Origin: Candidatus Brevundimonas colombiensis
GTDB lineage: Bacteria > Pseudomonadota > Alphaproteobacteria > Caulobacterales > Caulobacteraceae
NCBI GenBank assembly: GCA_029202665.1
Contig: CP119326.1
Span: forward strand, 1,364,001-1,428,000
Direction of reading: 5' to 3'
DNA: 64,000 bases
Part shown: positions 16,620 through 24,000 of the stretch, in pieces
Layout of the letters: every line of letters starts with the position of its first letter
Numbering within the stretch: position 1 is the stretch's first letter
Translations under genes and position numbers: made by a program
Notes under the pieces: model-generated
What the model was told of the DNA's origin: nothing
What the model saw: only the letters and a program-made list of their open reading frames with translations
Database searches by the model: none

Positions 16620-17738
16620 TTATGCGGGCTGGGGCCGTCGCCACTCCGTCAGGACCTTGGCGTCGGTCTCGGTCGTCGCGGCGGACAGAGCCGCGAACGC
16701 CTGCGCCGTCATCAGCCGCGACAAGGCCCAGACGGCGGCGCCGCGCACCAGGGGCGACGGGTCGGCCAGCAGCCCCTGGGTTGGGGCGATCAGGCTGGCG
16801 TCGCCCGAATTGCCGACGGCGTAGAGGACGTTGCGCAGGAAGCGGTCGCGGCCGATCCGCTTGACCGGGCTCTTGGTGAACAGGGCGCGGAAGGCGGCGT
16901 CGTCCAGCGCCAGGAGGTCGTGAAGCCGGGGGCTTTCGAAGGCCTCGCGTGGCAAAAGCCGGATCTCGCGGGCTTCCTGGGCGAACTTGTTCCATGGACA
17001 GACCGCCAGACAGTCGTCGCAGCCATAGATTCGCGGGCCCGTCGCGACGCGAAACTCGACCGGCCAGGGGTCGGCGAACTCAATGGTCAGATAGGACAGG
17101 CAGCGCCGGGCGTCGAGCTGGAACGGGGCGGGGAAGGCCTGGGTCGGACAGGCGTCGATACAGGCGGTGCAGCGGCCGCAGTGTTCGGTTTCGGCGTCGT
17201 CCGGCGCGATCTCGGCGGCGGTCAGGATGGTTCCCAGAAACAGCCAGTTGCCGTGGGTGCGGCTGAGCAGATTGGTGTGTTTGCCCTGCCAGCCCAGGCC
17301 CGCGCGCTGGGCCAGGGGCTTTTCCATCAGGGGGGCGGTGTCGACGAAGACCTTGATGTCGGCGCCGTTGCGGGCCGCGATCTGACCCGCCAGCTGTTTC
17401 AGCCGCCCCTTGATGACCTCGTGATAATCGTCCCCGCGCGCATAGACCGAGATGTATCCCGCAGAACGGTCGGCCAGCTGATCCAGCGGGTTCTCCTCGG
17501 GACCATAGTTCATGCCCAGGACGATGGCGGTTTTCGCCTCGTCCCACATGGCTGTGGGGTGCTGGCGGCGATCCAGCGTCGTCTGCATCCATTCCATGTC
17601 GCCATGCCGGCCCTCGTCCACGAAATGGCGCAGCCGCTCGCCCGCCGGCCAGGCGTCGGCCGCCGAGGCGAAGCGGCAGACATCGAAGCCCAGCTCGGCC
17701 GCGCGCTGGCGGATGAAGGTTTTCAGGCGGTCGGACAC
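16620..17738 (-). CDS. queG: Epoxyqueuosine reductase
   Basis: A 372-residue cobalamin and Fe-S enzyme that reduces epoxyqueuosine to queuosine in tRNA. It shows two ferredoxin-like clusters (CGRCTACIDACPTQAF and CDDCLAVCPWNKF), GLGWQGKHTNL and YGPEEN in the N-terminal domain, and a C-terminal HEAT-like region (NVLYAVGNSGD, GAAVWALSRL). The GTG at 17738 is chosen because the open frame further upstream is translated repeat and antisense DNA. The resulting length fits the family. Confidence 0.92.
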   Translation of the reverse strand: MSDRLKTFIRQRAAELGFDVCRFASAADAWPAGERLRHFVDEGRHGDMEWMQTTLDRRQHPTAMWDEAKTAIVLGMNYGPEENPLDQLADRSAGYISVYARGDDYHEVIKGRLKQLAGQIAARNGADIKVFVDTAPLMEKPLAQRAGLGWQGKHTNLLSRTHGNWLFLGTILTAAEIAPDDAETEHCGRCTACIDACPTQAFPAPFQLDARRCLSYLTIEFADPWPVEFRVATGPRIYGCDDCLAVCPWNKFAQEAREIRLLPREAFESPRLHDLLALDDAAFRALFTKSPVKRIGRDRFLRNVLYAVGNSGDASLIAPTQGLLADPSPLVRGAAVWALSRLMTAQAFAALSAATTETDAKVLTEWRRPQPA

Positions 17739-17758
17739 GGGGCGGGGGATAGCATTAA

Positions 17759-17870
17759 GTCTCCGCCCTGCGGAGCGGGGAGGTGGCGCGGCGCGTCTTC
17801 GCGCCGTGACGGAGGGGCCGTCCCCGCATCGCAGGCGTCCGGGGGACTTCAAGAGTCCCTCCACCACGCT
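17759..17870. repeat. Palindromic intergenic repeat, family A, copy 2 (one arm lost)
   Basis: Shares GGGGAGGTGG, GACGGAGGGGC, GCATCGCAGGCG and CCCTCCACCACG in the same order and orientation as the copy at 16297. It lacks the closing TCCCC/GGGGA arm. The copy ends inside the stop codon (TAG, 17869-17871) of the DUF2239 gene. Confidence 0.75.
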
Positions 17871-18387
17871 ACGCGCCGTCGAACAGTTCGAGAATCTGCG
17901 CCCGGACATCCGTGGGCCAGGGCGCGATCAGGGCGATCAGGCGCGCACGGTCGGCGGCGAACAGGGCGCGGCTGGCCTCTTCGAAGTCGGGGGCGTCGCC
18001 GGCCATTTCGACCATGAAGCCATAGGCGGCCTCCGTGCGGCGGCGACGGTCATCGTCGGCTGAGCCGGTCTTTCGCGCCTGGTCCACCAGACGGCGCAGG
18101 GCGGCCGAGGCGCCGCCCGGCTGGGTCGCCAGCCAGTCCCAATGCCGGGGCAGCAGGGTCACTTCGCGGGCGGCGACGCCCAGGCGCGGGCGGCCGCGTC
18201 GCGGCGGGGGCGCAGGCCGCAGATCGAGATCGACCGGACGGCCGGTCGCCAGGTCGAAGACACGCAGCATCGCCTGGGGCGAGGCCGACAGGGCGGCCTG
18301 GAAGGCGCCTGATACGACCGTCTCCGACCCCTTGGCGATCCGATCCGAGCCATCGAACAGGACCAGTTCGCGAATTTCGTCGCCCAT
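17869..18387 (-). CDS. DUF2239 family protein
   Basis: A 172-residue soluble protein matching DUF2239: an N-terminal segment with VLFDGSDRIAKG and VFDLATGRPVDLDLR, the central LGVAAREVTLLPRHWDWLATQPGG in two stretches, and LRRLVDQARK. The segment REVTLLPRHWDWL is the family hallmark. Function unknown. It is divergent from the GIY-YIG gene across a 59-bp region with two identical motifs, implying shared control. Its stop codon overlaps repeat family A. Confidence 0.85.
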   Translation of the reverse strand: MGDEIRELVLFDGSDRIAKGSETVVSGAFQAALSASPQAMLRVFDLATGRPVDLDLRPAPPPRRGRPRLGVAAREVTLLPRHWDWLATQPGGASAALRRLVDQARKTGSADDDRRRRTEAAYGFMVEMAGDAPDFEEASRALFAADRARLIALIAPWPTDVRAQILELFDGA

Positions 18388-18390
18388 ATA

Positions 18391-18419
18391 TTTACCCGGA
18401 TAAATTTAACGCCTATGAT
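18391..18419 (+). promoter_or_regulatory. Candidate promoter of the GIY-YIG gene
   Basis: TTTACC (18391-18396) and TATGAT (18414-18419) are 17 bp apart, a plausible -35/-10 pair. The -35 element overlaps the first TACCCGGATA site, and the expected start point lies beside the second. Confidence 0.5.
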
Positions 18420-18431
18420 AATACCCGGATA
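18393..18431. promoter_or_regulatory. Two identical TACCCGGATA sites, putative divergent operator
   Basis: TACCCGGATA occurs at 18393-18402 and again at 18422-18431, 29 bp apart. Each is an imperfect palindrome around CCGG with AT-rich flanks (TTTACCCGGATAAA). They fill the space between the DUF2239 start (18387) and the GIY-YIG start (18447). A repressor or activator for both genes is inferred; no regulator gene is adjacent. Confidence 0.6.
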
Positions 18432-18446
18432 TTAAGGAAAACCGCC

Positions 18447-18779
18447 ATGACCACAAGCCGCAAGGCCCTGATCGCCGAATACAAGGAGCGACCGACCATC
18501 GCCGGCATCTATGCCGTGATCTGCAGCGCGACGGGCCAGGTCTGGGTCGGCAAGAGCCGCCACATCGACACCGAACAGAACGGTCTTTGGTTCGCGTTGC
18601 GCCATGGCGGCAGCCCGTATCGGTCGCTTCAGGCGGCGTGGACGGCGCACGGGCCCGAGGATTTCAGGTTCGAGCAGCTGGACCGTCTGCCAGAGGATAT
18701 CTCGGACCTGAGACGCAAGGACGAACTGGCGGGGCGCGCCAAACTGTGGATCGCGCGGCTGGGCGCGGAGGCGCTCTAG
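18447..18779 (+). CDS. GIY-YIG nuclease family protein
   Basis: A 110-residue single-domain protein. The GIY part is IAGIYAVICS (residues 18-27) and the YIG part is VWVGKSRHI (about residue 32), followed by a YRSLQAAW segment and a C-terminal KDELAGRAKLWIARL that could supply the catalytic Glu. There is no extra DNA-binding domain. A role in DNA repair or stress is possible but unproven. An AAGG element precedes the ATG. It is divergently paired with DUF2239. Confidence 0.82.
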   Translation: MTTSRKALIAEYKERPTIAGIYAVICSATGQVWVGKSRHIDTEQNGLWFALRHGGSPYRSLQAAWTAHGPEDFRFEQLDRLPEDISDLRRKDELAGRAKLWIARLGAEAL

Positions 18780-18783
18780 CGTC

Positions 18784-19470
18784 TCAGAAATCCAGATCCG
18801 CATACCACCCCGAGGGCGGCACGCCGACGAAGCGGTCAGCCAGCAGGGGGCGGAAGCAGGGGCGGGATTTCAGCTTGGAATACCAGGTCTTCAGCGCGGG
18901 CCAGGACTTCCACTGGATCTCGCCGAAATAGTCCAGCACCGACAGGTGGGCGGCGGCGATCAGATCGGCCTGCGACAGGCGGCGGCCGGCCAGCCAGTCG
19001 CGCGCGGCCACCAGGTCCTCCAGCATGGCCAGGTGGGACTTCAGGGCGTCGCGGCCGTCGCGCAGGGCGCGGGCCTCGGGCGGGCCCAGCTTGAGCAGGG
19101 GCTTCTCCATCCGCTCGTGCAGCAGGACGGCGTCGACGTCATCGGTGAAGCGACGCTCGAACCAGCCGGTCAGGCGCCGCGCCTCGGCCCGTTCGGCGGC
19201 GTCGGCGGGCAGCAGCAGCGGCCCCTTCTGCTGATCCTCGATCCAGCCCAGGACGGCGGGCAGTTCGCACAGGGTCAGGGGGCGGCCCCGGTCGGTCGTC
19301 TGCACCACGGGCGGCAGGCCCGAGGGGTTGAAGTCGTTGACCGGGCAGTCCTCTTCCCACGGCCGGACGGGCGTGTCGGTCCAGTCGATCCGCGCCTCGC
19401 CCAGCGCCAGACGCGCGGCGCGCGAGGCGGGCTGGAAGGCGAAGTGGAAGAGAACGCAAGGATCGGCCAT
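18784..19470 (-). CDS. fzlA: Glutathione S-transferase-fold cell-division protein, FzlA-like
   Basis: A 228-residue GST-fold protein: a thioredoxin-like N-terminal half (LFHFAFQPASRAARLALGE; FNPSGLPPVV) and an all-helical C-terminal half. Counted from the ATG at 19470, Trp38 (RPWEED) and Asp227 (C-terminal YADLDF) fall at the positions I recall as functionally important in Caulobacter FzlA, the FtsZ-binding protein that bundles FtsZ and drives constriction. This supports orthology, but the call rests on memory of that family. A GTG three bases upstream is an alternative start. Confidence 0.8.
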   Translation of the reverse strand: MADPCVLFHFAFQPASRAARLALGEARIDWTDTPVRPWEEDCPVNDFNPSGLPPVVQTTDRGRPLTLCELPAVLGWIEDQQKGPLLLPADAAERAEARRLTGWFERRFTDDVDAVLLHERMEKPLLKLGPPEARALRDGRDALKSHLAMLEDLVAARDWLAGRRLSQADLIAAAHLSVLDYFGEIQWKSWPALKTWYSKLKSRPCFRPLLADRFVGVPPSGWYADLDF

Positions 19471-19514
19471 CACGGCTTGATGCGCCCAGACCCGTTAAAT
19501 CGCCGTTTACCGCT

Positions 19515-20510
19515 TCAGGACCACGGGCCCTTGGCGACCGGCGCGGCCGGGGACGCTTCGGAGGGCTCCGGCGACGGCGGGCGGGTCGGATCGACGGGAG
19601 CGGACGCGGGGGGCAGAGGGTGGCCGCGCGGATCAGCGTGGATCAGGATGTCGGCATCGGGGAACCGCGCCAGAACCCGGCGCTCGGCCTCGACCACGAT
19701 GGCGTGGGCGGCGTCCAGCGTCAGGTCGCCGTCCAGATCGACGTGCATCTGGATCATCATCACCGGGCCGACCATGCGGGTGCGAAGCTGATGAACCCCG
19801 GTGACGCGGGGGTCGGCCAACACGGCCTGGGTGACGGCGGCGCGGTCGGTCTGGGGCGCGGCGCGGTCCAGCAGGTGGTCGGCGGCGGCCCGCAACATGC
19901 CGGTCGCGCCCCAGAACAGCCAGACCGCGACGACGATCCCGGCCGCCGCATCCAGACCCGGCGCGCCAAGGAAGGCGCCGGACGCCACCCCGATCAGCAC
20001 CACGGCGTTGGCCGCCAGGTCGGCGGCGTAGTGGGCGCGGTCCCCGGCGACGGCCAGGGAGCCGGTCTTCTTCAGGGCCTGGGTCTGCATCCACACCAGC
20101 CAGCCGGTGATGACAATGGCCGCGATCATGACCCCGACGGCCCAGGCGCCGGCGGTGACCGGGCGCGGGTCGAAGATGCGCTGAAGCCCCTCCCAGCCGA
20201 TGAAGACGGCCGAGGCGAACACCAGCCCGGCCTGGACCAGGGCGGCCAGGGCCTCGCCCTTGCCGTGGCCGTAGCGGTGATCCTCGTCCGGCGGGGCGGC
20301 GGCCCAGCGCACGGCGAAGAAGGTGGTCAGGGACGCCGCCAGATCCAGCGCCGAATCCGCCAGGCTGGCCAGGATGGAGACCGAGCCGGAGGCGCCCAGG
20401 GCGAAGGCCTTCAGCGCGATCAGCACCACCGCGACCCCGACCGACAGCCGGGTGATGCGCCGCGTGGCGAGATGGGCGTCTTCGAGGGGGGCGGGGGCGG
20501 GCGTCGTCAT
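19515..20510 (-). CDS. Cation diffusion facilitator (FieF/YiiP-like metal exporter)
   Basis: A 331-residue transporter with six predicted helices and a cytosolic C-terminal domain. Metal-site residues are visible as ASLADSALDL in helix 2 (two Asp four apart) and DRAHYAAD in helix 5 (His and Asp four apart), the YiiP arrangement for Zn, Fe or Cd export coupled to protons. A His-Gly loop (HRYGHGKGE) follows helix 2. The last 30 residues are Pro-rich and atypical. The ATG at 20510 is chosen; the long frame beyond it is the shadow of uppP. Confidence 0.9.
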   Translation of the reverse strand: MTTPAPAPLEDAHLATRRITRLSVGVAVVLIALKAFALGASGSVSILASLADSALDLAASLTTFFAVRWAAAPPDEDHRYGHGKGEALAALVQAGLVFASAVFIGWEGLQRIFDPRPVTAGAWAVGVMIAAIVITGWLVWMQTQALKKTGSLAVAGDRAHYAADLAANAVVLIGVASGAFLGAPGLDAAAGIVVAVWLFWGATGMLRAAADHLLDRAAPQTDRAAVTQAVLADPRVTGVHQLRTRMVGPVMMIQMHVDLDGDLTLDAAHAIVVEAERRVLARFPDADILIHADPRGHPLPPASAPVDPTRPPSPEPSEASPAAPVAKGPWS

Positions 20511-20648
20511 TGTCGGCTTCTTTTCGCGCAATCGTGGCGGAAAGCCAACCGCTGGCCCAAACGGGTCGTTCCGTCCAAACCGATCATGCTCTAAGGGGAA
20601 ATCATTCGGGCGCGCGGCGTTCCGGGCGCATCCGTTTTCGAGGGCCTT

Positions 20649-21449
20649 ATGGCTGACTGGCTTGCAGCGATCATCCTGGGTCTGGTCGAGGGGCTGACCG
20701 AGTTCATACCCGTGTCCTCCACCGGCCATATGCTGCTGCTGGGCCATTTCATGGGCTTCGAAAGCGCGGGCAAGACCTTCGAGATCGTGATCCAGCTGGG
20801 CGCCCTGCTGGCCATCATCAGCGTCTATTTCAAACGGCTGTGGGCGCTGGCGACGCGCTGGCCGTTCGATCCGGAGGCGCGGCGTTTCCTGATCGGGCTG
20901 CTGGTCGCGTTTGCGCCCGCCGTGGTGATCGGCTTCCTGGCCTATGACTTCATCAAGACCGTGCTGTTCGAGACGCCGGTCGTCATCTGCATCGCCCTGA
21001 TCGTCGGGGGGGTGATCCTGCTGGCGCTGGACCGGATGGACAAGCGGCCCCAGTGGCTGAACGCCGAGACCTATCCGATGCGGGTCTATTTCCTGATCGG
21101 CCTGTTCCAGTGCCTGGCCATGATCCCCGGGGTGTCGCGATCCGGCGCCACCATAGCGGGCGGCCTGCTGCTGAAGACGGACAAGCGTTCGGCGGCCGAG
21201 TTCAGCTTCTTCCTGGCGCTTCCGACCATGGGGGCGGCGGTCGCCTATGACCTGCTGAAGAACCACAAGACCCTGGATTTCAGCGACATCGGCCTGATCG
21301 CCATCGGCTTTGTCGTGGCCTTCCTCTCAGCGCTGGCGGTGGTGCGGTTCCTGCTGGACTTCGTGTCCAGGCGCGGGTTCGGCGTCTTCGCCTGGTGGCG
21401 GATCGCGGTCGGGGTGGTCGGTCTGGTCCTGCTGCAGATGGGGTTCTGA
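20649..21449 (+). CDS. uppP: Undecaprenyl-diphosphatase (BacA/UppP)
   Basis: A 266-residue polytopic membrane enzyme that regenerates undecaprenyl phosphate for peptidoglycan synthesis. Both signature regions are present: GLTEFIPVSSTGHMLLLG near residue 16 and PGVSRSGATIAGGLLL near residue 160. Divergent from the cation exporter, with a 138-bp intergenic region. Confidence 0.95.
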   Translation: MADWLAAIILGLVEGLTEFIPVSSTGHMLLLGHFMGFESAGKTFEIVIQLGALLAIISVYFKRLWALATRWPFDPEARRFLIGLLVAFAPAVVIGFLAYDFIKTVLFETPVVICIALIVGGVILLALDRMDKRPQWLNAETYPMRVYFLIGLFQCLAMIPGVSRSGATIAGGLLLKTDKRSAAEFSFFLALPTMGAAVAYDLLKNHKTLDFSDIGLIAIGFVVAFLSALAVVRFLLDFVSRRGFGVFAWWRIAVGVVGLVLLQMGF

Positions 21450-21488
21450 AGACTGGCCCGCGCCGCCTTGCGGCGTTAAGGGGCGGGC

Positions 21489-22388
21489 ATGACCACGCTT
21501 CTCTATGGCCGCCCGCCGGTCGTCTTCGATCCGCCCGGCGATGCGACCCAGACCTCGCCGCTGATTCCTGATTCCGCCGCGCTGGAGGTCCAGCCTGTCG
21601 GTTCGGCCGACAGCATCATGATCTACGCCCCGCCCGGCGTGCTTGAGCGGCGCTATGTCCTGGCCCTGGCGCTGAAGGCGCTCAAAGTCGGCGGGCGGCT
21701 GGACGTGATGGCGCCCAAAGACAAGGGCGGTTCGCGCCTGGGCAAGGAGTTGAAGGCGTTCGGGGTGGAGGTCGCCGAAACGGCCAAGGCCCACCACCGC
21801 CGCTGCACCGTCATCCGGCCCGAGACGGTCGAGGGGATCGAGGCGGCCATCGCCGCGGGCGGGCCGCAGAGGGTGGCGGGTCTGGACGCCTGGTCCCAGC
21901 CCGGAATCTTCGCCTGGGACCGGATCGATCCGGGTTCGGCGCTGCTGGCCGAACATCTGCCGCCGATGAAGGGCGAGGGGGTCGATCTGGGCTGCGGCTA
22001 TGGCGCGCTGGCGACCGTGGTGCTGCGTTCGCCGGCGGTGACGAAGCTGAAGCTGGTCGATCTGGACCGCCGCGCCATCCGGGCCGCGCGCGAGAACATC
22101 ACCGACGACCGGGCCAAGGTCTGGTGGTCGGACGCCCGCACGCTGGAGGCCAGGGGCGACAAGGATTTCGTGGTCTCCAACCCGCCCTTCCACGATGGCG
22201 GCGCCGAGGATCGTCGGCTGGGCCAGGCCTTTATCAGGAAGGCCGCCGAACTGCTGAAGAAGGGCGGCGTCGCCTGGATCGTCGCCAACCGGCACCTGCC
22301 CTATGAGGCGGAGCTGGACGCGGCGTTCAAGCGCGTGCGGCTGGTCGCGGAAGCGGGCGGATACAAGCTGTTCGAGGCGGTGAAGTGA
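21489..22388 (+). CDS. Class I SAM-dependent methyltransferase, RsmC/RlmG-like
   Basis: A 299-residue protein with a degenerate N-terminal half and a C-terminal methyltransferase domain. Motif I is VDLGCGYGALA (about residue 165) and the N2-guanine signature is NPPFHDGG. The architecture matches RsmC/RlmG, which make m2G in 16S or 23S rRNA; which base is modified cannot be told. It is followed by a pseudouridine synthase, fitting an rRNA-modification cluster. Confidence 0.87.
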   Translation: MTTLLYGRPPVVFDPPGDATQTSPLIPDSAALEVQPVGSADSIMIYAPPGVLERRYVLALALKALKVGGRLDVMAPKDKGGSRLGKELKAFGVEVAETAKAHHRRCTVIRPETVEGIEAAIAAGGPQRVAGLDAWSQPGIFAWDRIDPGSALLAEHLPPMKGEGVDLGCGYGALATVVLRSPAVTKLKLVDLDRRAIRAARENITDDRAKVWWSDARTLEARGDKDFVVSNPPFHDGGAEDRRLGQAFIRKAAELLKKGGVAWIVANRHLPYEAELDAAFKRVRLVAEAGGYKLFEAVK

Positions 22389-22403
22389 GTTTCCTTTCGG
22401 CCT

Positions 22404-22563
22404 CGTCATCCTCCGGCAAGCCGCTTGCGGCGCAGACCGGGGGACCCAGCGGCGCCGAAGGCGAAATCCATCCGCCGCACGATGTTCAAGAACCGGGCGC
22501 GCGACAGGTTCGCGCTCGCGCGCGCCGCTGGGTCCCCCGGTCGCTTCGCGCCGGAGGATGACG
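22404..22563. repeat. Nested palindromic intergenic repeat, family B
   Basis: Outer arms CGTCATCCTCCGG (22404-22416) and CCGGAGGATGACG (22551-22563) are exact inverted copies. Inner arms GACCGGGGGACCCAGCGGCGC and its complement GCGCCGCTGGGTCCCCCGGTC lie inside. The whole 160 bp could fold into one long hairpin in the transcript just before the pseudouridine synthase gene. Confidence 0.85.
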
Positions 22564-22569
22564 AAAGCT

Positions 22570-23304
22570 ATGGCGAAAACCCCAACATCCCGCGTCGACC
22601 GTCTGCTGGGGTCGATGGGCTATGGCTCGCGGGCCGAGATGGCGCGGATGGCGCGGGCGGGCGGCATCGTGCTGGACGGCGCGGACCTGACGGATGTGTC
22701 GAAACGCATTCCGGTGACGCCCGACCTGCCCGGCCGGATGGAGATCGACGGAGAGCCGCTGGACCCTGTGCCGGGGCTGGTCCTGATGCTGAACAAGCCG
22801 CTGGGCATGACCTGTTCGCACAAGGAAGAGGGGGCGCTGGTCTATGACATCCTGCCCGACCGCTGGCGTCGGCGCGATCCGGCCATCTCGACCATCGGGC
22901 GGCTGGACAAGCAGACGACGGGCCTGTTGCTGCTGACCGACGACGGCGACCTGCTGCACCGGGTCATCAGCCCCAAACGCCATGTGGCCAAGGTCTATCG
23001 CGCCGGCCTGGCGCGGCCGCTGACCGGGACCGAAGGCGATCTGTTCGCCGCCGGAGACCTGGTGCTGGAGGGCGAGGACAAGCCCCTGGCGCCGGCCCGG
23101 CTGGAGGTCGTGACGCCGACCGAGGCCCTGCTGACCGTAACCGAAGGCCGCTATCATCAGGTGCGGCGGATGTTCGCCGCCGTCGGCAACCACGTCGAGA
23201 CCCTGCATCGCGAGCGGATGGGCGGGCTGGTTTTGCCGCCCGATCTGGCGCCCGGCGAATGGCGGCTGCTGAACCCCGAAGAGATCGCGTCGATCTTCGG
23301 CTGA
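22570..23304 (+). CDS. rsuA: 16S rRNA pseudouridine synthase, RsuA/RluB family
   Basis: About 244 residues: an N-terminal S4-like RNA-binding segment (SRVDRLLGSMGYGSRAEMA) and the RsuA-type catalytic domain with the active-site Asp in GRLDKQTTGLLLLT. YHQVRRMFAAVGNHVETLHR near the C-terminus confirms the family. RsuA-type specificity (U516) is a guess; RluB or RluF-like targets are possible. An in-frame ATG at 22558 lies within the repeat arm, so I prefer 22570. Confidence 0.88.
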   Translation: MAKTPTSRVDRLLGSMGYGSRAEMARMARAGGIVLDGADLTDVSKRIPVTPDLPGRMEIDGEPLDPVPGLVLMLNKPLGMTCSHKEEGALVYDILPDRWRRRDPAISTIGRLDKQTTGLLLLTDDGDLLHRVISPKRHVAKVYRAGLARPLTGTEGDLFAAGDLVLEGEDKPLAPARLEVVTPTEALLTVTEGRYHQVRRMFAAVGNHVETLHRERMGGLVLPPDLAPGEWRLLNPEEIASIFG

Positions 23305-23334
23305 TTGGACATTAGGCGGCCAGATGGCTATCTT
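23305..23334 (+). promoter_or_regulatory. Candidate promoter of the toxin-antitoxin pair
   Basis: TTGGAC (23305-23310) and TATCTT (23329-23334) are spaced by 18 bp and begin immediately after the rsuA stop. A transcript starting about 7 bp beyond the -10 would begin at or just before the antitoxin ATG at 23342, so the mRNA may be leaderless. Confidence 0.45.
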
Positions 23335-23341
23335 GATGGCC

Positions 23342-23584
23342 ATGTCCAGCTATTCCGTCGCCGAGGCCAAGAACAACCTGCCCAAGCTGCTGGATCGCAT
23401 GCTGGCGGGCGAAGCCGTGACCATCACCCGGCGCGGGGTGCCCGTGGCGCGGCTGGAGCCGGCGCAAGATAGCGTTCCAGCGCCTCAAACTGTCGATCTG
23501 GATTGGTTCAGACGCGTGCGCGTAAAGCCCACAGATGGACTGAACGCTGTCGATCTGGTTCGTCAGATGCGCGACGACGACTGA
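23342..23584 (+). CDS. Phd/YefM-type antitoxin
   Basis: An 80-residue protein with the Phd/YefM fold: SYSVAEAKNNLPKLLDRMLAG, then EAVTITRRGVPVARLEP. The acidic, tryptophan-containing tail (VDLDWFRRV) is expected to wrap the toxin. It should bind DNA at its own promoter and neutralise the PIN-domain toxin two bases downstream. Upstream in-frame ATGs at 23324 and 23336 are alternatives, but the family motif starts at 23342. Confidence 0.85.
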   Translation: MSSYSVAEAKNNLPKLLDRMLAGEAVTITRRGVPVARLEPAQDSVPAPQTVDLDWFRRVRVKPTDGLNAVDLVRQMRDDD

Positions 23585-23586
23585 TC

Positions 23587-24000
23587 TTGGCCCTCTATCT
23601 GGATACGAGCGTCCTGGTTTCCGCCTTCGTGCAGGACGACCATTCCGAATGGGCGGCGGCGTTGCTTATCCGTCGAACGGATGTCGTGGTCAGCCGTTGG
23701 GCCGAAACAGAGTTCAGTTCGGCTCTGGGGTTGCGGGTCAGGTCCGGCGCCTTGAAGGCCGACAAGCGCGCCCAAATCGAAGACCTGTTCGATGGATGGC
23801 GCAGAGGTCGCGGGGAATGCCGCATGGACGATCAGGATTTTTCGCGCTGTCGGCTGCTGTTGCGCCAAGGGGTTCGCCTGAGGACGCCAGACGCCCTGCA
23901 CCTCGCCGTGGTCTTGCGGCATGGCTGCGATATGGCGACGCTCGACAAGGATCTGGCTGCGGCCGCGCGTCTGGAAGGCGTTGAGGTCGTTTCCCTATGA
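23587..24000 (+). CDS. vapC: VapC-type PIN-domain toxin
   Basis: A 137-residue PIN-domain ribonuclease. Acidic residues of the metal site appear in order: LDTSVLVSAF (Asp), WAETEFSSAL (Glu), RTPDALHLA (Asp) and MATLDKDLAAAA (Asp). VapC toxins cut tRNA or rRNA. It starts with TTG (23587) two bases after the antitoxin stop, and its TGA overlaps the trpF ATG (23997-24000), tying toxin and trpF translation together. Confidence 0.85.
   Translation: MALYLDTSVLVSAFVQDDHSEWAAALLIRRTDVVVSRWAETEFSSALGLRVRSGALKADKRAQIEDLFDGWRRGRGECRMDDQDFSRCRLLLRQGVRLRTPDALHLAVVLRHGCDMATLDKDLAAAARLEGVEVVSL

Noticed and set aside
17739..17909. N-terminal extension of queG by 57 residues
   Set aside because: The extension reads through a palindromic repeat and the end of DUF2239. 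QueG length and N-terminal motif fit the GTG at 17738.
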